In this document: one piece after another, positions 27,310-35,292 of the stretch | Layout of the letters: every line of letters begins with the position of its first letter | Numbering within the stretch: the first letter of the stretch is position 1 | Assembly: GCF_039539605.1 (NCBI RefSeq) | Contig: NZ_BAABDL010000017.1 | Location: 1-64,000 of the forward strand | Length of the DNA stretch: 64,000 nt | Direction of reading: 5' to 3' | Source of the DNA: Amphibacillus indicireducens | Lineage (GTDB): Bacteria > Bacillota > Bacilli > Bacillales > Amphibacillaceae | Notes under the pieces: generated by a model | Database searches by the model: none | The model's input: the letters and a program-made list of their open reading frames with translations, nothing else | Told to the model about the DNA's origin: nothing | Position numbers and translations under genes: made by a program

Positions 27310-27891
27310 TTAATAAGTTGTGATCATCGGTTGAAGTTGTTTTCCTGCTAACGCTTCTTCAACTGTTTCTGGTATCAGTTCCATTTTAGAAATCAACGAA
27401 TTTGGTTTAGCTGTAGGATTGTCTTGACCAAATGGAACGAGGTAAATTCCTTTCGCGGCAATTAGCTTCATCAAGTTCACACCATTTAACCCCAATGCAT
27501 CATTTGTCGAGATCGCTAAAACGATTGGTGATTGATTTCGCATCGTCGCTTTAGTTGCCATCAGACTAGGAGTATCTGTGATGGCATTGGCAAGTTTGCT
27601 TAATGAATTTCCTGTCAGTGGTGCAACGACCATACAGTCAACTGGGTTATTTGGTCCAAATGTTTCTGCTTCAACAATTGTCGTGACAGGCTTGTTTCCA
27701 GTTAATTGTTCAAGTTTCTTTAAATGATCCTCTGCTCGACCAAAACGTGTGTCTGTGTTTTGGACATTATATGAAACAACAGGCCGGACATTAGCACCCG
27801 CTGAAACCAATTGTTCGATGATTGGAAAAACGTCTGCATAGGTACAGTGTGAGGCAGTCAAGCTGAAGCCGATTGTCTTCCCTTTTAACAT
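27310..27891 (-). CDS. spoVFB: Dipicolinate synthase subunit B (SpoVFB)
   Basis: Flavoprotein-like subunit that, with SpoVFA, oxidises dihydrodipicolinate to dipicolinic acid in the mother cell; calcium dipicolinate dries and protects the spore core. The 193-aa protein shows GFSLTASHCTY at the N-terminus, CMVVAPLTGNSLSKLANAITDTP and ALGLNGVNLMKL, which mark the phosphopantothenoylcysteine decarboxylase-like flavin fold. ATG 27891 is preceded by GGGAGGG at 8 nt; the TTG six bases before is poorly placed. It is directly downstream of spoVFA. Confidence 0.95.
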   Translation of the reverse strand: MLKGKTIGFSLTASHCTYADVFPIIEQLVSAGANVRPVVSYNVQNTDTRFGRAEDHLKKLEQLTGNKPVTTIVEAETFGPNNPVDCMVVAPLTGNSLSKLANAITDTPSLMATKATMRNQSPIVLAISTNDALGLNGVNLMKLIAAKGIYLVPFGQDNPTAKPNSLISKMELIPETVEEALAGKQLQPMITTY

Positions 27892-27912
27892 ATTCAATTC
27901 CCTCCCTGCTTA

Positions 27913-28794
27913 TTAGTGATGCTCGGCAATTAATTGATTAATGACATTCGCCAAAATTTCCCCTGCTGTTTTTGGAGCAACTTTTGCTGGTAAGCCTAGT
28001 GCATGAATCGCATTTAGTCCCCGCTTTTTAGCATAATCGAAATTTATTCCACCTGGTTTTGAGGCAAGATCAATAATTAATGCGTCTGCTGAAAAAGCGT
28101 TTAATTCCTCTTGGTCAACAATCAATGCAGGTACGGTATTAATCAATAAATTACACTTTTTAATATATGCAGGTAGTTCACTTAGGTGAAATCCATCAAA
28201 TCCTAATGTCTTCGCTTTTGCAATATCCTTCGTTTTCCTAACACCTGTTGCAACTTTTGCACCAAGCTTTGCAAATTTATCAGCAACAGTTAAACCAACT
28301 CGCCCTAGCCCTAAAATCACAACATTTGAATCTTGTAAGGTCGTCTGCATTTGTTGAAGTGCTAATAAAATCGTTCCTTCTGCTGTTGGGACGGAATTAT
28401 ATATTGCGACATCATCACGCTCCATCATTGGGATAAACGTGTTTAACTTATCTGCTAAAGCTTGTTTTAAATAAGGCGTACTAATCCCAGAAAAAACAAG
28501 TGAAGTCGGTTTAAGCTTTTCAAAGAAGTTTTCTGGCAAATAAATTGCTTGGTTTGAAAAAGTTGATTTGACGTATCCTTCATTTTCAACTCCTGTAATT
28601 GGTAGAATAACGACATCTAAAATCTCAGGATTTAATTCATCTAAATCTGTGTATTGTACACCTAAAAATCCTTGGTCTAATTGATCATAGCCAATTAGTT
28701 TTATTGTGTAATTTGATTTACTAATCAGTTTTTTGATTAATTCTAAATAGCGAGCATCTCCCCCAATAATCGCTATTTGTTTTTTTAATATCAT
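27913..28794 (-). CDS. spoVFA: Dipicolinate synthase subunit A (SpoVFA)
   Basis: NAD(P)-binding subunit of dipicolinate synthase. It has a Rossmann-like N-terminus (KKQIAIIGGDARYLELIKKL), a central VILGLGRVGLTVADKFAKLGAKV dinucleotide site and NTVPALIVDQEELN. Length is about 293 aa, as in B. subtilis. ATG 28794 is used since AGGTG is 6 nt upstream; GTG at 28803 overlaps that site. A SigK-like promoter lies about 90 nt upstream, fitting mother-cell expression, and the spoVFA-spoVFB-asd order is conserved. Confidence 0.95.
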   Translation of the reverse strand: MILKKQIAIIGGDARYLELIKKLISKSNYTIKLIGYDQLDQGFLGVQYTDLDELNPEILDVVILPITGVENEGYVKSTFSNQAIYLPENFFEKLKPTSLVFSGISTPYLKQALADKLNTFIPMMERDDVAIYNSVPTAEGTILLALQQMQTTLQDSNVVILGLGRVGLTVADKFAKLGAKVATGVRKTKDIAKAKTLGFDGFHLSELPAYIKKCNLLINTVPALIVDQEELNAFSADALIIDLASKPGGINFDYAKKRGLNAIHALGLPAKVAPKTAGEILANVINQLIAEHH

Positions 28795-28881
28795 TCCATT
28801 CACCTCGACTGTTTAAATATAAGAAGCACAACGTTGTTTATAGTAAAATGTTTAGCTAACATTTGGTTAACAACTTCGCTT

Positions 28882-28908
28882 TATTTTATGCTTATCATCC
28901 AAGTCAGT
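28882..28908 (-). promoter_or_regulatory. Putative SigK promoter of spoVFA-spoVFB
   Basis: The minus strand reads CATAAAATA (28882-28890), matching the SigK -10 CATAnnnTA, with an AC (28907-28908, in CACT) 16 nt upstream as the short -35. Spacing and the known SigK control of spoVF in B. subtilis support it. Confidence 0.5.
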
Positions 28909-28943
28909 GCAGGACATTCACACAAATAGGTTAAACACTAGTT

Positions 28944-28975
28944 AAAATAAAAAAGACTACCGTAATTTGATAGTC
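28944..28975 (-). terminator. Terminator after ymxH
   Basis: Minus strand GACTATC/GGTAGTC stem (one G-U pair) followed by TTTTTTATTTT. Confidence 0.75.
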
Positions 28976-28991
28976 AGATTAAATATTATAA

Positions 28992-29234
28992 TTACTGGTC
29001 TTCTGTTTTTCTTATGATGATGGTGTCTTTGCCGACCTTTTCGATTTGATCCCAATTGATTCTGACTTGAGTTTGATCACGTTTAAAACCGAACAAACCA
29101 TAATTCGGGATAATAAAAGATTTTATTTGACCCGTTTTCGGATCAAGCTCAAGATCAGTCTGACCTAACAATCCTAAACGTTTACCATCTGTTAAATTAA
29201 CAATTTCTTTCCCACTCAACTCTTGATAGCGCAT
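28992..29234 (-). CDS. ymxH: YlmC/YmxH family PRC-barrel protein
   Basis: An 80-residue PRC-barrel protein, common in spore-forming Firmicutes and of unknown biochemical role. Seen: SGKEIVNLTDGKRLGLLGQTDLELDP, a conserved FIIPNY turn, and a final strand WDQIEKVGKDTIIIR. I start at ATG 29234, behind GGAGGG; the longer frame from 29273 runs back through the ribosome site. It lies between pnp and spoVFA as in B. subtilis, but ylxY and mlpA, which normally sit between pnp and this gene, are absent. Confidence 0.88.
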   Translation of the reverse strand: MRYQELSGKEIVNLTDGKRLGLLGQTDLELDPKTGQIKSFIIPNYGLFGFKRDQTQVRINWDQIEKVGKDTIIIRKTEDQ

Positions 29235-29271
29235 CACAATCCCTCCTACCTTAACATATGAACAAAGAGAC

Positions 29272-29307
29272 AAAAAAAGAAAGCCATTTCGGAAAATGAC
29301 TTTCTTG
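29272..29307 (-). terminator. Terminator after pnp
   Basis: Minus strand AAGAAAG-CATT/AATG-CTTTCTT stem with a run of seven Ts following. Confidence 0.88.
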
Positions 29308-29315
29308 ACTAATAA

Positions 29316-31433
29316 TTATTTTTTAGCTTCTGCTTGCTTTTTTTCTTCATCAAGTAGAACAGCTTTTCTTGATAAGTTGATTCGACCTTGGCGATCAATC
29401 TCTTTAACCTTAACCATAATCTTATCGCCTTCTTTAACTACATCTTCAACTTTGTTTGTCCGCTTCGTGTCTAATTCAGAAATATGAATTAAACCTTCTT
29501 TTCCTTTAAACAATTCTGCAAAGGCACCAAACTTCTCAACTCGCTTAACAGTAGCTAAGTACAACTCTCCTGCTTGAACCTCACGAACGATGTCTTCGAT
29601 AATTTGCTTCGCTTTCTCGTTCATTTCTTGATCAGTTGAAGCGATGTAGACACTACCGTCTTGCTCGATATCAATCTTAACGCCTGTCTCATCGATAATC
29701 TTATTAATTTGTTTTCCACTTGGTCCAATTACATCACGGATCTTATCCGGATTAATTGTCATTGTAATGATTTTCGGTGCATATGGTGAAAGTTGCTGAT
29801 TTGGTTCTGAAATAACACTTACCATATGGTCTAAAATATGGAGACGCCCAATACGTGCTTGTTGTAAAGCTTCTTCTAAAATTTCTCGAGCAAGTCCATC
29901 AATTTTAATATCCATTTGTAGTGCTGTAATTCCTTTTTCAGTTCCAGCAACTTTAAAGTCCATATCTCCTAAAAAGTCTTCCATTCCTTGAATATCACTT
30001 AAAACAGTATAATCATCACCTTGCTTAACCAAGCCCATTGCAATACCCGCAACAGGTGCTTTAATTGGAACTCCAGCATCCATAAGCGCAAGAGTTGAAG
30101 CACAAATACTTGCTTGTGATGATGATCCATTTGACTCCAATACTTCTGAAACTAAACGAATCGTATATGGGAAATCATTTTCATTAGGAATCACTTTTTC
30201 AAGTGCGCGCTCACCTAAAGCACCGTGACCGATTTCACGACGACCTGGCCCGCGAATTGGACCTGTTTCACCTACACTAAAGTGTGGGAAATTATAGTGG
30301 TGCATAAACCGTTTTTCTTCTTCTAAGTCTAGACCATCTAAAATTTGAACATCGCCTAGAGCACCTAGAGTACAAATCGATAATGCTTGAGTTTGTCCAC
30401 GTGTGAATAAACCTGAGCCATGTGTTCTCGGTAACAAATCAACGCGTGATGCTAGCGGACGGATTTCGTCTGGCGTTCGGCCATCTGGACGAGTCTTCTC
30501 AACTGAAATTAAGCGACGTACTTCATCTTTAACCATTTGATCTAAAATATCTTTGACTTTTTTGATCGTATCTTCATCAGCTTCGTTTGCTTCATAAGTT
30601 GCAACAATATCTTTTTTAACTGCATCAATCGATTCTTCTCTTTGCAATTTTTCATGCGTTTGAATCGCAGCAACTAAACGATCTTTAGCCGTCTCATTTA
30701 ACTCTGCTGATAATTCTTCATCTAAGTTAAATAATGAGACTTCCATTTTTTCTTTTCCTACAGCTTGAACAATTTCCTCTTGAAAAGCAACTAAGCGCTT
30801 AATTTCTTCGTGAGCAAACAAAATTGCTTCAAGCATGATGTCCTCTGGGATTTCGTTAGCAGATGCTTCAACCATGTTGATCGCATCTTTTGTTCCTGCT
30901 ACCGTTAGATCTAGATCACTTTTTTCACGATCTTCGATTGTTGGATTAATGACAAAATCACCATCAATTCGACCAATATTAACACCTGCAATTGGTCCAT
31001 CAAATGGAATATCTGAAATTGATAGCGCGATTGATGAGCCGATCATTGCTGCAATTTCTGATGAAGCATTTTGATCAACACTCATAACCATACTAATCAC
31101 TTGAACATCATTTCTAAATCCTTCTGGGAATAACGGACGAATTGGACGATCAATTAATCGTGATGTAAGAACCGCTTTTTCACTTGGACGACCTTCACGT
31201 TTAATAAATCCACCAGGGATTTTCCCAACTGCGTAAAGTCGCTCTTCATAGTTAACTGTCAGTGGGAAAAAAGGTAAATCCTTCGGTTCTTTAGAGCCAG
31301 TAGCTGTTGCTAAAACGGATGTATCTCCATAATGAACGATACATGCACCATTTGCTTGTTTAGCTAGCTCGCCAACTTCAACACTAAATGGCGTCCCTGC
31401 AATTTCAGTTTTAAAAATTTGTTTGTTTGACAT
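29316..31433 (-). CDS. pnp: Polynucleotide phosphorylase
   Basis: 3'-to-5' phosphorolytic exoribonuclease of the RNA degradosome. Two RNase PH domains flank an all-alpha region (first starting near 10; second about 310-540, with GHGALGERALEKVIP and SNGSSSQAS), then a KH domain (about 550-610; IRDVIGPSGKQINKI) and an S1 domain (about 620-690; GAFAELFKGKEGLIHISEL). I start at ATG 31433 (705 aa); a TTG nine bases upstream is almost on top of GAGAGGGG. A long hairpin in its 5' leader may be a processing site. Confidence 0.97.
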   Translation of the reverse strand: MSNKQIFKTEIAGTPFSVEVGELAKQANGACIVHYGDTSVLATATGSKEPKDLPFFPLTVNYEERLYAVGKIPGGFIKREGRPSEKAVLTSRLIDRPIRPLFPEGFRNDVQVISMVMSVDQNASSEIAAMIGSSIALSISDIPFDGPIAGVNIGRIDGDFVINPTIEDREKSDLDLTVAGTKDAINMVEASANEIPEDIMLEAILFAHEEIKRLVAFQEEIVQAVGKEKMEVSLFNLDEELSAELNETAKDRLVAAIQTHEKLQREESIDAVKKDIVATYEANEADEDTIKKVKDILDQMVKDEVRRLISVEKTRPDGRTPDEIRPLASRVDLLPRTHGSGLFTRGQTQALSICTLGALGDVQILDGLDLEEEKRFMHHYNFPHFSVGETGPIRGPGRREIGHGALGERALEKVIPNENDFPYTIRLVSEVLESNGSSSQASICASTLALMDAGVPIKAPVAGIAMGLVKQGDDYTVLSDIQGMEDFLGDMDFKVAGTEKGITALQMDIKIDGLAREILEEALQQARIGRLHILDHMVSVISEPNQQLSPYAPKIITMTINPDKIRDVIGPSGKQINKIIDETGVKIDIEQDGSVYIASTDQEMNEKAKQIIEDIVREVQAGELYLATVKRVEKFGAFAELFKGKEGLIHISELDTKRTNKVEDVVKEGDKIMVKVKEIDRQGRINLSRKAVLLDEEKKQAEAKK

Positions 31434-31583
31434 ATTATTCAATTACCCCTCTCTTCTACCTAGTCAATTGATGAGTTTGTTTAATTTTGCAATTAATTTA
31501 CGTCGAAAGAAAGAGATTTATGCAAGTGACTCATGTTATAAAACTGTAATACCTTTGCACTAATGATTGATTCGTGCTCCATC

Positions 31584-31622
31584 CTGATCAAAATATAGTA
31601 GCAATTACTATACTTTGATCAG
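31584..31622 (-). promoter_or_regulatory. Long hairpin in the pnp leader
   Basis: Seventeen-base arms, CTGATCAAAGTATAGTA and TACTATATTTTGATCAG on the minus strand, with a 5-nt loop and one G-U pair. No U-tract follows, so it is not an intrinsic terminator. It stands about 150 nt ahead of pnp, behind rpsO. In E. coli an RNase III-cut hairpin in this position underlies pnp autoregulation; the analogy is inference. Confidence 0.55.
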
Positions 31623-31683
31623 AATCGAGCGAAAGGTAGTAACAGCTTGTCATCTCTCTCAATCTTAAATTATACATACAGAA

Positions 31684-31705
31684 AAAGCGGGAATACTCCC
31701 GCTTT
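31684..31705 (-). terminator. Terminator after rpsO
   Basis: Stem AAAGCGGGA/TCCCGCTTT with a 4-nt loop, followed on the minus strand by TTC. GC-rich and compact; pnp may be transcribed by partial read-through or from its own promoter. Confidence 0.85.
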
Positions 31706-31713
31706 GACATTTG

Positions 31714-31983
31714 TTATCGACGTAAACCAAGTTTTTCGATCATTTGACGATAGCTTGCAATATCTTTTTTACGTAAATAGTTTAACAAGTTACGGCGTTT
31801 CCCAACCATTTTTAACAAACCACGACGTGAGTGGTGATCTTTTTTATGAGTACGTAAGTGCTCATTTAAGTTGTTAATTTCCTCAGTTAGGATAGCGATT
31901 TGTACTTCAGATGAACCTGTGTCATTCTCATGTACTTTGAACTCGTTAATTAGTTCATTTTTTCGTTCTTGTGAAATTGCCAT
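31714..31983 (-). CDS. rpsO: 30S ribosomal protein S15
   Basis: Primary 16S rRNA-binding protein of the small-subunit platform, 89 aa. The family signature is complete (MAISQERKNELINEFKVHEN, DTGSSEVQIA, LNEHLRTHKKDHHSRRGLL, RRNLLNYLR). ATG 31983 follows a strong AGGAGGT; the frame beginning nine bases earlier overlaps that site. It has a sigma-A promoter and a structured leader, fitting autogenous control by S15, and precedes pnp as in most bacteria. Confidence 0.99.
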   Translation of the reverse strand: MAISQERKNELINEFKVHENDTGSSEVQIAILTEEINNLNEHLRTHKKDHHSRRGLLKMVGKRRNLLNYLRKKDIASYRQMIEKLGLRR

Positions 31984-31992
31984 CCATTTCAC

Positions 31993-32066
31993 CTCCTATA
32001 ATCATTTAAATCACACCAATCCCCTAGCAGTCGTTGGAGACTCGACTTGCCAAGCAGATGGCTTCC
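31993..32066 (-). promoter_or_regulatory. Structured rpsO leader (possible S15-binding RNA)
   Basis: Between the promoter and the ribosome site the minus strand can form GCCA/TGGC and AGTCG/CGACT hairpins, followed by a GGGGATTGGTG segment and AGGAGG. S15 represses its own mRNA through leader structures in several phyla including Geobacillus. Here the fold is proposed from inspection only. Confidence 0.4.
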
Positions 32067-32073
32067 GATACTT

Positions 32074-32102
32074 AGATTAACGCTTTTTGAATAAAAAAGC
32101 AA
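32074..32102 (-). promoter_or_regulatory. Sigma-A promoter of rpsO
   Basis: Minus strand TTGCTT (32097-32102), 17-nt spacer, TAATCT (32074-32079). The same TTGCTT -35 and spacing appear at the rpsB promoter. Confidence 0.55.
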
Positions 32103-32120
32103 GTATTCTTGTCAAATTCG

Positions 32121-33053
32121 CTAAAATAACTGGCGAATTTCTTGTTCATCAACTTCTAATTGGTCAATTAATTGATCAACATGATCAAACTTATATTCAG
32201 GTCTAATATATTTTTGCCAGCAAACCGTAATTGATTTATCATAGAGCATTTGATTGAAGTCAAAAATATGAACCTCACATTTTATTTCATTTTCTACATT
32301 TTCAAATGTCGGATTATAGCCTAAACTTGCCATCCCATGAAATGTTTGCTCATCAATTAAAACAGTTACGTAATAGACGCCGGTCTTCGGCATAATTTGT
32401 TCTGGATCAACCGCTATATTTGCAGTTGGATAGCCGATCTCTCGGCCTCTTTTGTAACCATGAATGACTGTTCCTTCTGTCATCAATGGTCGTGTTAATA
32501 GGGCTTTAACTTCTTCAACTTTACCATCAGCTAGTAATGCGCGAATTCTTGTCGAGCTAACTTTCTCACTGCCCTCATTCAGTTTTTCAACAACATGAAT
32601 CCCAAATCGTTCTTTTGAATGATTGATCAATGTATTCACGTTACCTGCACCACGGTAACCATAAGTAAAATCAAATCCGCATACGAGTTTTGAAATATTT
32701 AGCTCAACAATATAGTGGTCAATAAATACTTGTGGATCTAGTTGAGCAACTGTAGGATTAAAATGAATTACATATAAAAGATCAACACCAAAATCAGTAA
32801 GAATTTGTTGTTTTTGATGAAATGTATTTAAATAAGTAAAATAAGTTGGCCCACCTTTGATCACAACTGATGGGTGTGGTGTAAAGGTCATGACTGCCAG
32901 TTTTTTGTTTAATCGATTTGCTAGATCTTTTGCTGTTTGGAGTACATATTGATGGCCTTTATGGATGCCATCAAAGAAGCCAATTGCACAAACTGCATGT
33001 TCATCTTCGCTTGGTCGATAATCAAAAGGATATTCCAAATCGATAGTCTTCAT
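32121..33053 (-). CDS. ribF: Bifunctional riboflavin kinase / FAD synthetase RibF
   Basis: Makes FMN and then FAD from riboflavin. The N-terminal nucleotidyltransferase domain (about 15-180) has GFFDGIHKGHQ and CGFDFTYGYRGAG; the C-terminal flavokinase domain (about 185-305) has GYKRGREIGYPTANI and GMASLGYNPTF. Its 310 aa are typical. It lies between truB and rpsO as usual. Upstream is an unusually long 569-nt gap holding a structured repeat. Confidence 0.96.
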   Translation of the reverse strand: MKTIDLEYPFDYRPSEDEHAVCAIGFFDGIHKGHQYVLQTAKDLANRLNKKLAVMTFTPHPSVVIKGGPTYFTYLNTFHQKQQILTDFGVDLLYVIHFNPTVAQLDPQVFIDHYIVELNISKLVCGFDFTYGYRGAGNVNTLINHSKERFGIHVVEKLNEGSEKVSSTRIRALLADGKVEEVKALLTRPLMTEGTVIHGYKRGREIGYPTANIAVDPEQIMPKTGVYYVTVLIDEQTFHGMASLGYNPTFENVENEIKCEVHIFDFNQMLYDKSITVCWQKYIRPEYKFDHVDQLIDQLEVDEQEIRQLF

Positions 33054-33210
33054 TATTTTTCTCCTTGATAAACATTGTCAAAAAAACTCATACTTGAAAC
33101 AATTTCATGATTATTGTTATAAATATTCAGTAGCATTGCATAAACTTTTCTTTCCTAAGTCAAGTCTTATCATTGTGGTTTGAGATAACGGATATTGATC
33201 GATCAATACA

Positions 33211-33376
33211 ACCGCTACGGGAAAAGCAAGAGCTTGAGATCCACTTTGACAAGCGGTCTATGCTTGGCAAAGTTAGCTCAAGCCTTGGGACTGGGACTGC
33301 GGTTACTCGTCCCACCGAAGACATTTGCGATTACTCGTCCCACCATAAACACCTGCCCGTAGGATAAGGAAAGCTT
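33211..33376 (-). repeat. Structured palindromic repeat, copy C, with insertion
   Basis: Inverted relative to copies A and B. Outer arms CTACGGG/CCCGTAG (33215-33221/33356-33362) and inner arms GCTTGAG/CTCAAGC (33232-33238/33277-33283) enclose the family's AGCTAAC/GTGGATCT loop. The stem facing the CTTTT bulge is ACGGG-CAAG against CTTG-CCCGT, again complementary but unlike copies A and B. About 67 nt (33287-33353) interrupt one arm and hold a tandem GCGrTTACTCGTCCCACC (33299-33316, 33327-33344). Confidence 0.75.
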
Positions 33377-33622
33377 CCCCGAATAAGCATCGCACGAAGA
33401 AAATTGATCTTTATTTTCGAGGAAAGCGAAACATCTCTCAGCTGCGAATGTGATCCTCTCACTTAGAGCTAATCATATCACTTGATTTTATCTAATTTTT
33501 TTATGCAACACTACTGATAAATATTAGTGTTTTCATTAGCACTTTAGTATTATGAAATGCATGCATTTATCATAACATTTTATCTTTCTTTCGAAAACCA
33601 ATTTAAACTATAAGTTAAGCAA
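33377..33622. other. Non-coding remainder of the truB-ribF gap
   Basis: No credible coding frame. A small imperfect stem, roughly 33395-33430 (CGC-CGA-AAAAT against ATTTT-CG-GCG), adjoins the repeat and may be part of it. An AACACTA/TAGTGTT hairpin (33507-33513/33525-33531) followed on the minus strand by GCATAAAAAAATT could be a weak truB terminator. The part on the other side of the repeat (33054-33210) should hold the ribF promoter, but I could not pick one with confidence. Confidence 0.4.
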
Positions 33623-34531
33623 TTAGTCTAAATTAAAGACGCGTAGTGGTTTTATCTCTGTTGGTTTATCTGGATGTACTTGATAAATTGCTAACGTTTT
33701 TTGATTAAATTCAATTCGATTGGGCTGATCATCTACCCAATCGCTTGGTTTCGGAAGTTTTTGTCCATAGGAAACTTTTTGAGCTATCTCACTGTCAACG
33801 CGATGACCTGGTAAATGTGTTATACCCGCTTCTAATGGCAGTAATGCAGACATAAGTTGGCCGGCTGCTTTTAATTTTTCTAAATCTTCAAATTCGATTG
33901 AATTATTTTCGTTGAAATCAGCTGTCCCCGTACGAACTAACTTCGACATATGAGCTGGATAACCTAACGCTTTACCAATATCAACAGCTAGTGTACGAAT
34001 ATATGTCCCTTTTGAAACCGTCGTTTCAATTTCAAATTTAATTGTATCTTCAGCAGCAATTAATGACTCTGGTGCCAGTTCAATCGCATGAATAATCACT
34101 TGACGAATCGGGCGCTCTACAGTTTGATTGTCTCGCGCATATTGATAGAGCTTTTTCCCTTTTACCTTCACTGCAGAATATAACGGCGTAACTTGCTCAA
34201 TTTTGCCAAGAAATTTTTCTAAAACAGCTGTGATTGCATCGATAGATATCGGTTCATCTATTGGTTGCTCTTCGATGATTTGTCCAGTCTGATCTTCAGT
34301 ATCAGTTGCTTTACCAAGGGTAATTTCAGCTCGATAAGTCTTTTTTGTATCTGTTAAGTAAGGCACAATTTTAGTTGCTTCACCAATACAAATTGGTAAT
34401 ACTCCTGACACTTCAGGGTCAAGAGTGCCTGTATGACCAACCTTTTTCGTTTCAAATAGACGGCGTAATTTAATTACACAGTCATGTGACGTCATTCCAA
34501 CTGGTTTCCACAATGGAATAATCCCGTTCAT
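33623..34531 (-). CDS. truB: tRNA pseudouridine-55 synthase TruB
   Basis: Converts U55 of the T-loop of tRNAs to pseudouridine. The N-terminal IPLWKPVGMTSHDCV, the catalytic GHTGTLDPEVSGVLPI (Asp near 40) and the KGTYIRTLAVDIG motif are present, with a C-terminal PUA-like segment. I start at ATG 34531 (302 aa, MNGIIPLWKP), behind AGGGGGT; the longer frame from 34603 runs through the rbfA terminator and cannot be right. Confidence 0.96.
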   Translation of the reverse strand: MNGIIPLWKPVGMTSHDCVIKLRRLFETKKVGHTGTLDPEVSGVLPICIGEATKIVPYLTDTKKTYRAEITLGKATDTEDQTGQIIEEQPIDEPISIDAITAVLEKFLGKIEQVTPLYSAVKVKGKKLYQYARDNQTVERPIRQVIIHAIELAPESLIAAEDTIKFEIETTVSKGTYIRTLAVDIGKALGYPAHMSKLVRTGTADFNENNSIEFEDLEKLKAAGQLMSALLPLEAGITHLPGHRVDSEIAQKVSYGQKLPKPSDWVDDQPNRIEFNQKTLAIYQVHPDKPTEIKPLRVFNLD

Positions 34532-34576
34532 CAGTCTACCCCCTAAGTCAATCGTAAATGATGAAAAAATATCATT

Positions 34577-34612
34577 CAAAAACCCTTGTATCATAAGAAA
34601 CAAGGGTTTTTG
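34577..34612 (-). terminator. Terminator after rbfA
   Basis: Minus strand CAAAAACCCTTGT/ACAAGGGTTTTTG, a 13-bp stem ending in a T-run. It closes the rimP-nusA-infB-rbfA unit. The CCCTTGT/ACAAGGG core recurs in the polC and proS terminators. Confidence 0.9.
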
Positions 34613-34620
34613 ATCATACT

Positions 34621-34971
34621 TTATTCTTCTGATTGATTTAATTCATAAATTAGCCGTTCAATTCGATTACCTGTCTCAATCGCTCGGTCAATCTCAAAGA
34701 TAATTTCAGGTGTTTTACGTAAACGAATATGTTTACCTACTTCTGAACGGATAAAGCCTTTTGCTTTCTCTAATCCCGCTAACGTCTCTTCTTCAGCTTT
34801 AGTATCACCTAAAACAGTTAAGAATACTTTTGCTTGTTGTAAGTCACCAGTCACTTCTACATCAGTAATCGTGACAAAACCAACTCGGGGATCTTTGAGT
34901 TTTTGAGAAATTATTTCACCAATTACTTTTTTAATTTCTTCAGCTACTCGATTCGCTCGAATTTGACTCAT
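34621..34971 (-). CDS. rbfA: Ribosome-binding factor A
   Basis: Helps mature the 16S rRNA 5' region of the 30S subunit. The KH-like fold of 116 aa shows NRVAEEIKKVIGEIISQKLKDPRVGFVTITDVEVTGDL-type segments and the closing RIERLIYEL. It is the last gene of the nusA-infB operon, followed by a strong terminator. Confidence 0.97.
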   Translation of the reverse strand: MSQIRANRVAEEIKKVIGEIISQKLKDPRVGFVTITDVEVTGDLQQAKVFLTVLGDTKAEEETLAGLEKAKGFIRSEVGKHIRLRKTPEIIFEIDRAIETGNRIERLIYELNQSEE

Positions 34972-35010
34972 TAGCTATCACCTCAAATTTTGTCAGATAT
35001 GATCCATTGA

Positions 35011-35292
35011 TTAATCATACCATTGTCGTTCAATCATTCGATATTCTAGTTCAGTAAAGTGATCTATTTTTGTCAGACAAGCATCGATCACTTGTTCAGC
35101 TCGCTTTCGATCAGGAGCAATTGTCGCTATTCCTAATAAGGAGCGCTGCCAAAGGTCTTGATAATCAAGCTCACTGATCGTAATGTTATAGCTATTTTGT
35201 AAGCGATGGATCACCTTTTTTATCACTGCACGTTTATCTTTTAATGATTGCGCTTCGTAGATGTAACATTCTATTTCAACATAGAAAATCAT
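35011..35292 (-). CDS. ylxP: YlxP family protein (DUF503)
   Basis: Conserved 93-residue DUF503 protein of unknown function, always found between infB and rbfA in Bacilli and therefore suspected to act in ribosome biogenesis. Motifs: YEAQSLKDKRAVIKKVIHRL, then ISELDYQDLWQRSLLGIATIA. I start at ATG 35292, which overlaps the infB stop as ATGA and has GGAGGAG upstream; the longer frame runs through that ribosome site. Confidence 0.93.
   Translation of the reverse strand: MIFYVEIECYIYEAQSLKDKRAVIKKVIHRLQNSYNITISELDYQDLWQRSLLGIATIAPDRKRAEQVIDACLTKIDHFTELEYRMIERQWYD

Noticed and set aside
26150..27310. Lysine riboswitch ahead of asd/dapG
   Set aside because: The asd leader is about 100 nt and lacks the multi-helix core; dapG follows asd with almost no gap.
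33173..33367. 64-codon plus-strand frame across repeat copy C
   Set aside because: Follows from the repeat and its insertion; low-complexity product and no ribosome site.
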